Assembly (NCBI GenBank): GCA_007644065.1
Contig: VJWN01000038.1
Coordinates: forward strand, 62,001 to 126,000
Direction: 5' to 3'
Source of the DNA: Margaritispora aquatica
Lineage: Eukaryota > Ascomycota > Leotiomycetes > Helotiales > Discinellaceae
DNA: 64,000 bases
A program made the position numbers and the translations under genes. Below, one piece after another: positions 12,089-25,445 of this stretch. The notes under the pieces are model-generated. The model was given only the letters and a program-made list of their open reading frames with translations, searched no databases and had not been told where the DNA came from. Positions within the stretch are counted from its first letter, which is position 1; every line of letters begins with the position of its first letter.

Positions 12089-13988
12089 ATCTGACGCATT
12101 ACGGTGCAAGTGGAATGAGAGGCGCTGGATTGGGGATGGTATACCAGGGGACTAGATGGCAAATCTAGGTAATGTGGCATGAATAATGTAAATCTTATGA
12201 TCAATGATAAAACTTTATATCTTCTAATCAAGATATCAGTGCCACTGCTATCTATTTTGAATTAAGTAGACATAGGACTAAGACTTGGTCGAATTCATTT
12301 TTATGGGAAGAAAGTCAGTAACTATTATTTTTAGTGGCTAAATCAACACTCCCAAAGTAAGCGAGGGGCATTCCTATGTCCTAGGGAGAATTACATAGCT
12401 TACGCCCAATGAGCAACGGCAGGATCATGCCCAAGTAACCTATGCATCTACTCTAGGACTATCAATCCAGGAAATTTCTTGAGGCGAATCCAAACGACCG
12501 AAATTGAAACGTGATGGTGTTTCGTCTTTGCCTTTTTTGTGTGCTGTATAATTTCGCAGCAGCACCAATCGCAATAATAGCACCACTACCACCGCCACGG
12601 CCACCGCCAATATAAATAAACAAATAAACATCAACCATCAACCATTTTCTCAAAAGTAGTAGTATCTCCATCCGTACCAGAGGATCCAAAAGTGTAGTGA
12701 TTTACCCATTTCAATTTTTCCCAACCCGCACCATAATCTCTGCCGTCCTTCAACGAAACCTTGCTCGCTCCCAACCACGCATACTAACCACCGTTTCCCT
12801 ATATAATGAATTCAACCCACTTTCCCTCATACCCAGACAGGCACACACACACATACACACACATACACTTATCTCAACATCATCTCAACATCAACATCAC
12901 CTTCACCTCCAGACCAACCCAGCTTCTCTTCTCTTCTCATGTTCATTACGAGACACAGAGTCTACCTTCCTCTTCCTTTCTTTCTTCTTTCTTCCTTCCT
13001 TCCTTCCTTTCTTCCTTTCTTCCTTTCTTCCTTTTCCACTTCCTCACTCCCTCAAGCTAAGCTAGAATCGAGGAATAACCACAAGGACAGCATAGCAAGA
13101 CAACCAGCTAACCAAGTAGCTAGCTAGCTAGACATCCGCTATTCAAATCAAACCCACGATCCTAAAATTCATTAAGAAATATACCCACTCCCCCCCTCCC
13201 CCCCCCCTTTCCCCGATCAGCTTCCGCGCAAGAAAGTGAATGAATTCGGATTAGTCTGGTCTGACGTAGACTTCACACTTCACATTCAAATCCAACCGAA
13301 ACGGATTTCATCTCGTTGGCTTGTTGCGTGAGTGGGAGTGAGTATATCTTCCTCCTATCGAGAACTCGTCAGTTGGGTAGTTGCCTTTGCTACCCTGCCT
13401 TACCTAGACCTAGTTTGAATGTCTGTCGGCACGAAAATCCCATCTTGGGGTCACTCCGTCCAAAACGCGAGACTTGATTGCATCGTGTGGTTTGGTTGGT
13501 GGGGTGGGTAGGATATTGGTAGGGGGCTGGGCTGGACGAAAAAGAAAAGAAAAGGGAAGTACGTACCTACCTACCTTATACACTGGTATCTCACGCTCAC
13601 TTAACTTAGATGGTGAGGTGAAAATAACCTACCTACTGGTTTGATTGAGGTCTTCGTTTTTGTCTATAAGCGAGAGCAAGGCTTGGAAAACTAGGGCGAA
13701 GGCCGTGGCTGAGACAGATATTGCTGGGAAGGGGAAGAGCTGCAGGTGAGAAAAGGAATGGCTTGCATGAATAAAAACGAAGCGAGTCTCACATGTCATC
13801 ATGAGAATGTATTGATGTAGAATGTAGCAATTAAGTTCCGTAGTAGCACTTTCGACTTACTCTTCCCTAGGTAACTTTGGTATATCCATCAAATCAACCT
13901 TGCCATGCGATGCATCAATTACCCTTTCCATGTATGTACCATACCGTTTCATTTTGTACAATAACAGTAGTATCAATCGAGCTACCAA
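12089..13988. other. Intergenic between convergent genes, with simple repeats
   Basis: About 1.9 kb, no gene supported. It contains a CA repeat (about 12842-12867), a long TTCC/TTTC polypyrimidine run (about 12956-13050) and a C tract near 13193-13209. Mixed coding signals here are short and low-complexity. Confidence 0.5.
12956..13050. repeat. Polypyrimidine (TTCC/TTTC) tract
   Basis: Nearly unbroken T/C sequence on the plus strand built from TTCCTTTC-like units. It is a simple repeat; similar tracts can form triplex DNA, but nothing shows this here. Confidence 0.85.
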
Positions 13989-15163
13989 TTATCTCCTCGA
14001 GTTCCCCTTTGATTTGGAAGCAATGAGAGATGTAGCTTTCGATTTGCCAACACCGTTCAACGCTAGCCGTCGTCCGATGTTTCCGAAGCATACACAACTG
14101 CAGAACAACACGGAAAGAATCCAGATTCCACCTTCGACGCTCTCTCTGCTTACGAATCCATACCCAAGGCTGTTGGACGTATCTGACAGTGGATGATGTT
14201 TGATGGTCGAATTAGACAAACGCGATGAAGTTGCGGATGCTGGACTTGGTAGCATTTCAGGATTGGAGAGTAACAGCAGAGCAGTGCCTGTTGCTCCAAC
14301 TGCAGAGGACAGAATGAAGCCCGGTCTCGATCGGTCGATGATATACCAAAGTACGGGATTGACAAGGGCAAGAGTGAGCGAGGCTTGCAGACTGGAGGCC
14401 CATGGGAGTTTACGCTAGATGTGTTAATTTTGAGCAATTTTGACTTCGAGGGAACACCTACAATAGCATATGCAATTCCAACAAAGGCTCCAACACTTCT
14501 CACCACTGGCGTCCAGTCAGCTCCAAATATGCCGTCGCTTTGCCCCGCTGGCTCTGCCACTTTTGGGCTCTGGCTGGCGTCTTCCCCAAACACCACGGCA
14601 TCCAAATCCTGAGCTTCAAACATGGTGTCCACCCACGGCATCAAGCTCCCTAGTCCGACTCCAGCAATTCCCCAGAACAACAGGTATCTCCAATCGTTTG
14701 TAGGTTTGATGATACCTTCCACCTGGAACGGAGCCAATTGCCTGTCATCGTGCAAATGTCTCACTAGCAGACCGTATCCCATGCCCATTCCAAACAAGAG
14801 TATGCTCCTTAGGACCAATGCAAATGCTGTCGCAGGTTTCGAACGCAATTGAGACGGAGGTAATGACGATGACCGCCGCATAGGTGTGACATGCTCTCTA
14901 GGATACATCTCGTTCTGCGGCGTCTGCGCTCCGGTACCCCATGGTGTCGAGATGTGGTCGTCTGATTGGAATCCTGAGGGAGAGTATATGCCACCCAGTG
15001 TCGAGGATGTGAGGTTGAGGACCGAATGTGTCCTCGAGGGACTTTCATCAAAATGTGCAGGTGTGAGCAGTGGAGAAGGTGGCTGCAGTGGTATGGAGCT
15101 GTGTTGAAATGGTCTGCGAGGTTGCGGACGGTAGAGAGGTGGAGAGGATGGAATTGAAGCCAT
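13989..15163 (-). CDS. INSIG-domain protein (sterol-responsive ER membrane regulator family)
   Basis: Minus strand, exons 15163-14462 and 14414-13989 (47-nt intron), 375 aa. A Pro/Ser-rich cytosolic N-terminus of about 110 residues precedes several membrane segments: SILLFGMGMGYGLLV, LLFWGIAGVGLGSLMPW, VVRSVGAFVGIAYAI, LTLALVNPVLWYIID, FILSSAVGATGTALLLL and WILSVLFCSCVCFGNIGRRL. The last is the best conserved INSIG block. In animals INSIG retains SCAP-SREBP in the ER and directs HMG-CoA reductase for control; in fission yeast Ins1 regulates HMG-CoA reductase phosphorylation. Role here is inferred from family. The start ATG at 15163 gives a full-length N-terminus. Confidence 0.82.
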
Positions 15164-15674
15164 TGTTGCAGTATTTCGAGTCTACCGTGTGCAAAAGTGT
15201 AGCTCTTAAATCGAGGTAGGTTTTGAGGTTTTGGAAGGATTGCTCGAAGGTTTGTGCGAGAGTCAGGGACACGCAGTCGTACTTCGTACCGCGTAAAGTT
15301 TGGGGAAGCCGTTTGTATAATGTTCCACCAGGACTTGGTGATATGATATCCAATTGCCGTATTCGCGTGCGGATGGATGTTGTACCTTACTTCGTATTGA
15401 TCTCAACGCTTTTTTTACCCCACAAATCAAGGATGGAGAAGGGTATACAGAAAGTGCTGAGAGTGAGAGTGAGAGATGGGGGGGGGAGAGGAATATGGGA
15501 ATGAAAAGAGAAGAGAGGAACTCGGAGGATGGAATTCGCATGTGAATAGAGGGGAATAGGTGATAGGTATATACTGTATGTACTGTAATAGGAGAGAGGA
15601 GAGAGAGGGACGGTAAGTGAGAGTTTCTCACTGGATGGTTTCAATCTTGGAATTGTTGACCAGACACGGCCGAG

Positions 15675-15712
15675 TACTGTACTGTACTGTACTGTACCAT
15701 ACTGTACTGTGG
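15675..15712. repeat. TACTG pentanucleotide microsatellite
   Basis: Five or so perfect TACTG units followed by an interrupted CATACTGTACTGTGG copy. It lies about 510 bases upstream of the INSIG start. Confidence 0.85.
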
Positions 15713-15773
15713 ACTGTAGAGCAAAACGGGAGCAAAGCTCTTCTATGGACCAGCCCAGTCCAGTCCAGTCCCC

Positions 15774-15836
15774 TCTGTGGTTTCTGTGGTTTCTGTGGTC
15801 CAAGTGGTTTCTGTGGTTTCTGTGGTTCTGTGGTCC
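15774..15836. repeat. TTTCTGTGG minisatellite
   Basis: Roughly six 9-nt units of TTTCTGTGG, with spacers such as TCCAAG, in the upstream region of the INSIG gene. Purine/pyrimidine skewed; no coding potential. Confidence 0.8.
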
Positions 15837-18434
15837 TATGGTTGGTCCAATGGTCCGTCTCCGTTGTGTCAGCCTCTTTTCTCTTTTTACTCTCTTTCTC
15901 ACGGTCTTTGAAGGTCAGATGGACTTCACATGTTTCTGCCAAGTGTTCTGGGTGCCCCAAGTGTCCAAGCACTTGACCAGGTACGTGAGGTACATTACAT
16001 TAGGTAAGGCAACCAACGTTCCCCATCATCATCGGAAGTCGGTCATCGGACAATCGGTTGAAGATCTCCGTGGTGATTTCTATCTTTGGACTAGTGTCTC
16101 TCGCTAAATCAAATATCCAAGCAAGTTTCGGTTTTTCATACTGTAACATCTTCAGTTGTCTGCAGTTGGGTGTGACAACCTCCAATACTTAATCCTGGAG
16201 ATATTCAACGTCTTTTTAAAGACTCAAACATAACGCTCCTGCATGATTCCTCGTGAGGTAGGTAGTACAGTACTAGTACAGTAGAATGTTACACCCAAAA
16301 AAAAGAAAAGGAGGTCAGAAAAAGGGGAGAAAAAAGAAGCAAAAAGAACCCCAACTCACACAGTACCTTACCTTACCTTAGCTACAGTCTAGTCCAGTAC
16401 TGTACCACCTTTTATCCAAGATCGGGGTAATTTCCCGAGGCAATCAAATGTTCAAATGTTCAAATGTTACGCATTGGGATGCATGCATGGATCAGTCATC
16501 ACTCACCAATCATTTCCCCCAACAGCCACCCACCTCCTTCTGCATCTTCATCTTCATGCACATCACATGCAACTCCTAGGGAAGGTAAAGGTAAGGTAAA
16601 AAATCAGAATGGCGTTTTTCCTATCACGTGGGAAAATGCTTTCCCAACAGGACAGGGACGGGAATCCATCCCACGCCAAAGTAAAGTTCTTCTTACCTCA
16701 CTCGTCCTTCGCTTAACTATAGGTAGGTAGGGATAGTTTTAGAGTTTTCGACATAGTTTGCGAAAGAGTTTTCGCAACCTAACTGGTATTCATCAGATAC
16801 CACTTCGGCTTCCAATGATGGATGCTCTCCCAAATATTTCCAAAGTTTTTCTGTCTCTTGATAAGCTATTCCCTTGTGTGGTTGCAAGACGCATATTCTT
16901 TTACTCACGTTTAGAAGCTGCTTTCGTACCCGAGACACGAGGGCGACTTACACATTACTTCGGTTCTCTGACTAATCAATCTGGGAATTGTTCATATCGT
17001 CGATTGAACTATTATTTCTAGTGTCGATGTAATTCATTATCTCGAAATGCAATACATTTCTCTCTATAAAAAGCTCGCCATATAGCTACACCTCAATATT
17101 TTAAAGACGTATAATTTTCTTCACGCATTGCCCATTTCCCCGTTTCTAGACATCTTGTTACCATAGGGCAGACTCCTTCAGTTGTTTATTTGTTTTGCTC
17201 ATTTAAACCATTTGCAGGCATGAATTATCAATGATCATTGAATCACTTATCTTGCCCTGGCATCGAGGTGTCATGTGACCACTCTGCGAGTTGTAGATGA
17301 ATTGAAGACATGCTTAAGGAAGGCACTAACTAGCACTTGCATCATTTGGAAAGAAGTCTGAAGTTACTAAGTATGGGTTTGCATTTTTACTCTCTAGGTA
17401 CGCAGTTAACATCTTCAACATTTCCCCAGGAAACACGAGCATGTGTGTATATGGTCTTTGGTGGACGGACCTCAACGTCAACCTCAATCAATCCAGATGA
17501 ACAATCTCCCACATTTCCTTTCGACATTACAAAACTGAGCATAAATAAGCGTGAGACAAATACTACCCCGTGGGCTCCAGCATCATGCAGGGAAATGTGG
17601 ACTTGGTGGAGAATGAAAATACAAAAGGGCCTTCTCCAGTTCCCCAAACTTCGAAGCTCCTCATACTCCACATCAGTTATCTCAGGATTGGAATGGAAAT
17701 GGATCGAACGGTTCCAAGTTAGCAAAGCTTGTGGAATACGAGCTGCTGGTCCAAAAGATGTATATAAATGGCACGAGTGCACATGGGCTTCTAGTCATCG
17801 ATAACTGAGCTCATCCCGAACCTGTACTTTCTCGTAATATCCTACTGCAAGTTTGCCCTTGTCTAGAACATGTGCGAGTAATCAATTATCTAGAATTGCA
17901 CCTAAATGACTCAAAGTTCAACATCAGCGACGATCCATATCCCCTAATTGGACACTCCACGCTGTAGAGGTAAGCGACATCCCATGGACAAAGTGGACGG
18001 GAGGGGCGTTCCACTTTCGAAAGCGGAGGCTTTCTCCTCCTCCAGCTTCCTGTCCCGTGGGGACGCGTCGCTTTCTCCGCAAGCAATGGGCGTTTGATAG
18101 GGCCAAAACAAGCATAACGGGGAGGAGGCAATATGACCTCAGGGGTTGGTGGCCAAGGACGCCGTTGCCGAAGCCTTTTGCCGCCTCAAAGCTTGACGAT
18201 GCCCTTGTCAGTAGCAGACGTAGGTGGATGCGAAGGAGATAACTTGTTTCCACTGTTGATATGCTGTTATATAAGCAATCTAGATGTTCACATACTGATA
18301 AGTATAAAGTCTTTTTGCCTCTCAGCTTTTTGGCAGCTTCCATTCAGGTCAAGCCTCTACTTTGAAGCGAGCTTCCCCACGAAATCGAGGATCTCTAAGC
18401 GAATCTGATTTTGGTGACTTCGCATATCTTCTTC

Positions 18435-20289
18435 ATGCCAGAATCATCATCTGATATAATGAAGACCGAAACACAAGACTTCTCGGGGCATCCCCAGAAG
18501 GCGGCCTCGATTACTGGTGGCGAGCAATATGTCGAGAACTTAGATGCGTCTCCAACACAGGATACATACTACAACAACGAAGCGATATCTCGTCTCTCGA
18601 ATGAGCATCGGCAATACTTGCTAAATCGACATGGCACCTTGGAACTCGATCCAATTCCCGATATGGGAGATGCAGATCCATACAACTGGGCAAATTGGAA
18701 GGTATGTTATCTCATTGTGCGAGACAAAAAGTCGAGGCCTATCGGTGTCGGACTTACCAAATTCAATCCTCGTTGAAGCACCTCGCTAACAAGCAAAAAG
18801 AAAGTCGCGAACCTCACTCTCGTTGCTATCCACGCATGCATGTCCACCTTCACGGCAGCAGCCATCATCCCCGCCTACGAAACAATGGCCGAAGACCTTG
18901 GGGTTCCCCTCCAATCAATCACATATCTTACATCACTCCAAATCGCCATCTTAGGTGTTGCGCCCTTGTTATGGAAGCCATTCTCCAATACATACGGTCG
19001 ACGACCACTGTTCCTGCTCTCGCTTATCTGCAGCTTGATCGGAAACATCGGGTGTGCCAAGAGCCCTTCATACACGACCATGGCTGTGTGCCGAGCAATC
19101 GTAGCATTCTTCATCAGTCCCGCTGGGGCGATTGGAAGCGCGGTTGTGACCGAGACGTTCTTCAAGAAGGATCGTGCGAGGTATATGGGTATTTGGACAT
19201 TGATGATCACACTTGGTGTACCACTGTCGCCGTTCATTTTCGGCTTCGTCGCTTATCACGTTGGATATCGATGGATCTACTGGATTCTGGCAATGGTACG
19301 CCTCTCTCACTCTCTCTTCAACTATCCACAACACTAACATACACGCACCAGATCAATGGCGCCCAATTCATCCTCTACGTCTTCTTCGGCCCCGAAACAC
19401 GCTACATCCGCTCCGGAATCCAACACAACCTCCCGGCCATCAAGCAAGAATACTTCCACTTCAGCCGGATCGACCCACGACCCCTCCGTCTGTCAGATTT
19501 CTACCACGCGCTCACGCTCTTCGCCAAGCCCTGCATCCTGCTCCCAGCCTGCGCCTACGCCATGACATTCCTGTTTGGCTCAGTCCTCATCACCGTCGAG
19601 CTGCCACAGTTGTTCGGGGAGAAATTTCACTTCAACGCGCAGCAGCTCGGGCTGCAGTTCCTGGGCATCATCGTCGGCTCAGTGATCGGCGAGCAGCTCG
19701 GCGGCAGTCTGAGCGATTACTGGATGAATCGGCGAGCGAGGAAGACTGGTACGGCGCCCGGGCCGGAGTACAGGCTTTGGCTGAGCTACTCGGGCTTCGT
19801 GCTTACGATTGTGGGCGTCGTGGTGTTTTTGGTGCAGACTGCCAATGCGACGGAGGGCCATTGGGACATCACACCCGTGATTGGGATTGCGATTGCTGGC
19901 GCGGGAAACCAGATCGTCACGACGGTTTTGATCACTTATGCGGTGGATTGCCATCCGGAGGAGAGCGCGAGCATTGGTGTTTTCATCACGTTTGTGAGGC
20001 AGATTTGGGGGTTCATTGGGCCGTTTTGGTATGTCTTCCTTCAGTTGTCGTTTGAGTTGGTCGAGGCTAATAAGGCGATAGGTTCCCAGCTATGTTCACG
20101 AATGTGGGAGTTGCGGCGAGTGCAGGTGTTGCTGCTGCGTTGCTCGTTGGCGTTAGCATTTTGCCTACAATCCTAATCCAGGCCTGTGGCTCGAACTGGA
20201 GGGGCGAGAAGGCACTGGAGTGTGAGACGCCTGCTGGTAGTGAGACTAGTGATCGAGGGCAAAGCCAGTCGTCTGGACTTAAGGTTTGA
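18435..20289 (+). CDS. MFS transporter (DHA1-like) next to the decarboxylase module
   Basis: Exons 18435-18701, 18801-19295, 19352-20028 and 20082-20289 (introns of 99, 56 and 53 nt), 548 aa. The N-terminus ends in DPYNWANWKK, the usual motif before helix 1 of fungal DHA1 carriers. Motif A is NTYGRRPLFLL, and RWIYWILAM closes the first half. The second half has PHEESAS-like VDCHPEESASIGVFITF near helix 11. Likely plasma membrane. It lies about 800 bases upstream of a Zn2Cys6 regulator and 3.6 kb from the FDC1/PAD1 pair, so export of weak aromatic acids or their decarboxylation products is a reasonable but unproven role. ATG 18459 is a second possible start. Confidence 0.86.
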
Positions 20290-21087
20290 TTTTTGGGGGT
20301 GTATTCTCACTTTGGAATTCGGAGACGTTTACCTGATGCAGTTGATGTCCGTCTTGCCTCAGTGTAATGTTACCTACGTCTATACTTGCTAGTTCACAAG
20401 AAACCCAAATGATAACTATGTAAAATCATTTTGTACTTCTTTAAGCCTCCTGACACCTCGCAACTTCTAGATATCTCAAGCCCAATCCCACTCATTACCA
20501 ACTAAATAAACAGCGCTTAGTTCATGATCCTCTCTCCTGATTAAGCGAAGCAAAACAAATGCGTGCGTATCGCACGGTACGGTACGAATCCACCAACCTA
20601 CCAGCTTACCAACTAATACTTAAGACGTCTACACCTATCCACATTCGTAAGCCCATGACCATTAAATGTGTATTCACCTACCTTGACTCAGATGACTGGT
20701 TGATCTTGCCCCACTTGATTTGTACACCCACTAAGGGTGTGAGGGTTGACTGAGATCATCTTCCATCAGACATTGATCTTACGCCATATGCAGTAGAAGT
20801 GCGCACAGATAAATTATTTCAGCCGTGTAACATGTTACGAACTATCACTGTCGGCATTGAAGCTGAGCTTCATTCATTTTACTTTACCTCAGAACGATAA
20901 AGCTCCACATTAAGATTACGTAATCCGTCCAAAGTTTGTAACCTCATCACGGTTCTAGATTGGCTTTACAACTTGTCGGTTTTTAATACCAAGTAGATTT
21001 ATTCCTACCATCGCTAATCCGACAGTATATTGGAGTGCTAGAGTTCAAACTTGATTAATTCAGGATTTGACTCAGCTTTGCGAGATT
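20290..21087. other. Intergenic, promoter of the Zn2Cys6 regulator
   Basis: About 800 bases, AT-rich, no gene seen. Contains the 3' end of the MFS gene and the upstream region of the regulator. Confidence 0.45.
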
Positions 21088-23698
21088 ATGTTCACTGCCA
21101 ACAACCTAGCAGGCCACTCAGACGAAGAAGCGCGGCGATTGTTGCAACAACGCAAGAAGCGAAATAGGACCAGCTGTTACCCATGCCGAACGAGAAAGGT
21201 TAAATGCGATAGGGGTTCACCATGCGAGAACTGTGCGAAGCGGGGATATCCAGACCTTTGCACGTTCGTTTCCCAAGTAGATCCGGCCCACTCCAGGCCG
21301 TCTATTCCAGGTCATCAGCCTTCACATGAGCAATTTTCGCCTCGGAGACAACACTCCCTCCAGACTCGGCGGTCTGAAGGATTGGGTGTTGCGCAAATCA
21401 ATCCTCTGCTCGCTGAGGGAAATGACCAGCAACATAATTTTACTTCAGAATCGGTGGACGAGTCAAGAGCGAGCAATAGCAATAGCCGTGCAGCAGCTAC
21501 CGGTGGTTTGCAACATGCTGTCATGGTTGTGCCAGAAACCAACACCACAGAGGATGGCCAAGGAGGAGCTTTTCTTGGTATGAATTCTATGCCGGCATTC
21601 CTCAGGGTCCAACCTTCTCCGCTTAGTTCGACCAACAACGACACAACAAGTCAAGTTGAAGCTGCAATTCTACCAATGTTGGGTCTTCGGTCGTCGAAAT
21701 CCGTGTATCCCTTTCTACCACCCTTACAGCTGTCATTGGCGATGGCTAATGCAGAAATACACGATGCTCTGCCTGTGGACCGAGATGTGATTAGGTCAGT
21801 AAGCAGCATTCCTCAGAGCGGTTTAACGCCAGCTCTTCACTTTTCGCCTGACAGCTTACACTTCACTGTATCACTACATTAAATACAAGTCTTTGGGTGA
21901 TTTTTGGGCCGTATCTCTGCTTACCTACTCGTGTCTTTCATTCATCATAACTCTCACACAATGTGAGAGTGAGGAATATTTTAGAAGTGCACATATGCTC
22001 ACATCAGAATAGATTGTTTCAATGTTATCGATTAGAAGTCCATCCATTCTCGCCAATCATACAAGATATTGAGAAATTTGAGCTTGATATCTGCGCGTAT
22101 CTAGAGAATCACGCAATAAGCAAGCGGCACCCTGACCGTCAAGAGCAAAGTTCTCAAGAACCAGAATCTTGGAAGTCTATATCTTGGGTTGGTTCTTTGT
22201 TTGCTGTATTGGCATCTGGGGCGCAATACTCTGACAGTGGATTTCAAGCCAGGCGGCAAAAGTCTCAAACATATGGTACGCATGTCTGTGCCGGAGTCGT
22301 TTCCCTGCTAAGCCTATATATTTAGCCCGCTATTCTTTTCAGTGTCTGAGGATGGCCAATTTCTTGGTTCGGCCATCACTTTCTTGTATCCAAACGCTGT
22401 TAATTCTCGGCCATGTCTTACAGAATGATATGCAACCGGAAGCTGCCTGGATGCTGCTGGGCACTACAGCGAGGATGGCTCAAAGTCTCGGCTTGCACGA
22501 CGAAGTTGGCCCTCCATCCTCACCACGAAAACAGCTATGGTACAGTTTTCCTGCCATTTTCGTCAACGCTGGTGTTTGCTAATCACTACCAGGCTTGCAC
22601 TTCTATGGCAGGATAGTCTGTTATCGTTATGTTTTGATAGGCATCCAGTCACAGCACCGACGAGAGGTGACGTAGAGTTAATAAACGAAGCCTCCTATAA
22701 AGATTTCATGCACTGTCTATGTAATTCGGCTCTTCCCATCGTCAACTTAAGAGCTCCCCTCGACGTGAACGATCTGGCTAAGATTTTAGAGACTGTAGCC
22801 AAGGTTGAAGGGATTCTGCAAAAAATCGTGGTCCAGTATGGAAGCATTTGCACCTCGAACATACGACAGCGCTGCGAATTCTTTTCTCTACAGCTGCACT
22901 TTTCGTTCGTCATTGCTTGGGCGTGTCGTCCAGCACTTGGGAATTCCCTTAACCCTGTACAAAGCACGGAAACCAGGCTTCAACTTGTTGAAAAGTGCAG
23001 GCATAATCTACGCGCGTGTATTCGCTCATTCATACAACTACACTCGCTAAGCACGCTCACTTCTCGATCCTGGGCGGTCATTCACAATGGACTTAGCTCG
23101 GCGCTTTTGCTTGGCCTTCTTAATGCAACGGCAGCAGATCCAAAGGTTCAAGAATTGCTAGGCGAAATTCTTGACATCTTCCCTCTGGAACACGGAGACA
23201 AAGATGATGGTGAACCTAATAGAGATGGGGATATCGAGCTCTCAGCCCCGCACATGCGAGCCGTCGCCGTACTTAAGCGATTGTACATCGATCAAACGAA
23301 TATGTCAAATCAAACTATGGGGGCCGGTAATATGATACCAAATCAGCAAGCCCAGGATGTCCCATACCAGTCAACACATGATTCTATAGCGCGGTCTCCG
23401 TGAGTCTGTCCATTTTTCCATTTCAGTGTAGACAGCAGCTGACCACAAAGGGGCCGGGGTGTATCTGGAAGAATCCCAATTGATTATATGGATACAGCTG
23501 GATTACCATTCTCTGGTGACCTGAACCAAGTTGATATGTCTCCCCTTCAAATGTTCGATTCTATTATATGGGGTATGTTTCGCATTGCCCCAAAACGTAT
23601 CAATCCTCTCACATGTTCCTAATTGCCATGTAGATCCAGTAGAACCTGCCGAATGGAATCCCGATCCTGACGTGTTGTCTAGCGCGTGGATATATTGA
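21088..23698 (+). CDS. Zn2Cys6 transcription factor, candidate regulator of the adjacent FDC1/PAD1 genes (SdrA-like by context)
   Basis: Exons 21088-21794, 22013-22275, 22326-22539, 22593-23399, 23451-23572 and 23634-23698, 725 aa. The binuclear cluster is CYPCRTRKVKCDRGSPCENC followed by AKRGYPDLCTF, preceded by a basic patch (RKKRNRTS). A fungal_trans domain starts near LFQCYRLEVHPFSPII and continues through SFQCLRMANFLVRPSLSCIQ, AAWMLLGTTARMAQSLGLH and LWLALLWQDSLLSL. The C-terminus is short and acidic. Intron 1 (218 nt) is long for this window and may hide a small exon. In Aspergillus niger the regulator SdrA is linked to padA and the Fdc1-type gene. The same company here makes an SdrA-like role likely, though I rely on context rather than alignment. 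The TTG at 21067 is not used. Confidence 0.83.
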
Positions 23699-23930
23699 AT
23701 TATACTCAAAGGGCATCCATTTTGTGGGATCTATAGTCAAGACAAAAGACTTTCGAAAACTGAACCAAGCACAGTCATTCAAATGAAATATCAATATACT
23801 TGCAAAAAGTGGTCAGTCTTCTTGTATAAGTGGGTTATGATTTCTCTTCTAGAGAAGTTTGCAGGTCTTTTTTTTCTTCGTAGATTTGTCAATTATTCCA
23901 TTCGATAATGTTAATAACATTGATTTCTAA

Positions 23931-25445
23931 CTAGGCATGTGCAAATCCCCATACCTCCGACCATCTTGCGTTTACAGTTTCTTGCAACGATTCTGGAAAT
24001 GAGTGCTTGAAGTCTGCTTGCTGCCAGTCTTGTGTACCATTATACTCTGATGGCATAAGGGCATCTGATACGACTTTGCCGCCCCTCGTTGGCGGTCCGG
24101 TTCCGTGGGACATATAAGGAATCAATGGGAATCCAGCACAATCGTCGTAAAAGGTTTCGTCGCGGTTGGGTCGGCATCTGGTGGTGAATGCGAACATGAT
24201 GTCCTTCGACTCGTAGACATCGATATCCTCTCCACACAGAATAAGACGGTGGATGGTATAGCCCGCCTTGTGGTAAAAGATCAAATCCCCGATCTTCTTA
24301 CGAAAGACTTCGGGAGTGATGTTCATGTCTTTGAGCTTTTGGATATTGATTTTGAGGGCCACCCAAGTTACCTGACTCTCAAAGGGTGCGAATGCATCCG
24401 TGACAGGAAGTCCGGCATCCTGGCAGAGTTGTCGGATTTGTGCTGCTGCAAGTGAACCAATCAAGGTATGGGTCTCGTCAGTGACACGCCCACAGTTTGA
24501 AACTGGCAAGATTGCCTTATTGCGGTAGGTGATGGCATTGACCGTGTATTTTGGCCACTGGTGAGTGTCGCCAGGGAAAACGTAACCATGCATCTCACCG
24601 AAAGGACCCTCCGGTGCGGTCTCCGTGATTGATAAGGTGCCCTCGAAGACGATTTCGGCATTGGCAGGAACGTAGAGGTCATTGGTCTCACACTTCACCA
24701 CATCCAATGCTATGCCCGTCATGGCCCCAATGTATCCAGCCTCGGTGACATTATCAGGAATTGGCATACTGGCGGCCATGATAGCTGCTGGCGGGACCCC
24801 GAAAGCGAGTGCCCATGGCACGTCCTTTCCTTCCTTCTTCCACATCTGATGGATTTGCCAGATGTGCTGCGGCTCGATGACCAAGCCGGTCAGGTGGTTC
24901 TTGTCGTGAACCATTGCTCTTGCGATGGACCAATTCGTCCATTTCTTGTCTGGAGTCTGAACAATGTGCATCCCATAGGTTTGGATGTACTTGCCGCCGT
25001 CAGCTTGGTGGAGGAGTGGCGCCGGGAGAGTCGAGAGGTCAAAGTCGTCGCCGAAGAGCTTGTTCTCTTTCACGGGGCCATCTTCAACGATATTGGGAGG
25101 GAGTGGCTCCGCGTGAGCCGCTGACAACATCTTGTCCAGAATGTCTTTCATGGATGCCGTGGGAGGAAGTCCGAGATGGCGTGCCACTCGTCCGTACTTC
25201 TGGTTCGGGTCGCTGCGTAGGGATGCAGGTGCCCCCAGGATCCTCCACAGTCCGTCCTTTGCGCCTTTCAAGTTGTTGAACAACGGAGCTTTGTCGTTGG
25301 TCTCGCAGACCTTGCGGATGATGGCGCCTGCCTCCAAATGAGGATCAATCTCATCGTCAATTTCAATCAAATCACCATCTTCCTTTAGTGCTTCGACAAA
25401 GGATCGGAAGCTCATGTGAGGCAAGTCTTGCTTTGAGAACGACAT
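23931..25445 (-). CDS. FDC1: Ferulic/cinnamic acid decarboxylase Fdc1 (UbiD family, prenylated-FMN dependent)
   Basis: One uninterrupted exon, 504 aa, matching the usual 500 aa. The UbiD-type active site is present: TNWSIAR (Asn171, Arg176), EPQHI (His194), TEAG (Glu235) and [10 protein letters not shown] (Glu279, Glu284). They line up with the metal-binding Asn/His/Glu and the Glu-Arg-Glu catalytic set described for Aspergillus Fdc1, within a one-residue offset. The enzyme decarboxylates alpha,beta-unsaturated acids (cinnamic, ferulic, sorbic) to alkenes by 1,3-dipolar chemistry on prenylated FMN. That cofactor is made by Pad1, encoded divergently 878 bp away. Cytosolic; the lack of introns contrasts with the neighbouring genes. 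Confidence 0.95.
   Translation of the reverse strand: MSFSKQDLPHMSFRSFVEALKEDGDLIEIDDEIDPHLEAGAIIRKVCETNDKAPLFNNLKGAKDGLWRILGAPASLRSDPNQKYGRVARHLGLPPTASMKDILDKMLSAAHAEPLPPNIVEDGPVKENKLFGDDFDLSTLPAPLLHQADGGKYIQTYGMHIVQTPDKKWTNWSIARAMVHDKNHLTGLVIEPQHIWQIHQMWKKEGKDVPWALAFGVPPAAIMAASMPIPDNVTEAGYIGAMTGIALDVVKCETNDLYVPANAEIVFEGTLSITETAPEGPFGEMHGYVFPGDTHQWPKYTVNAITYRNKAILPVSNCGRVTDETHTLIGSLAAAQIRQLCQDAGLPVTDAFAPFESQVTWVALKINIQKLKDMNITPEVFRKKIGDLIFYHKAGYTIHRLILCGEDIDVYESKDIMFAFTTRCRPNRDETFYDDCAGFPLIPYMSHGTGPPTRGGKVVSDALMPSEYNGTQDWQQADFKHSFPESLQETVNARWSEVWGFAHA

Larger units (their letters stand above)
15164..18434. other. Long gene-free region with minisatellites
   Basis: About 3.3 kb with no supportable gene. 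The first 700 bases are presumably the INSIG promoter and 5' leader. Short tandem repeats lie at 15675-15712 and 15774-15836, and scattered GGTA/TACCTTACCTTA runs near 16255-16385. Open frames at 16.4-18.3 kb are short and show no family resemblance. The 3' part must include the promoter of the MFS gene starting at 18435. Confidence 0.5.

Noticed and set aside
15387..15902. 171-aa minus-strand frame with NHRNH repeats
   Set aside because: Created by the TTTCTGTGG minisatellite and flanking low-complexity DNA.
19213..20055. 280-aa plus-strand frame overlapping the MFS gene
   Set aside because: Shifted frame of the transporter exons, His/Arg-rich, crossing a real intron; no family resemblance.
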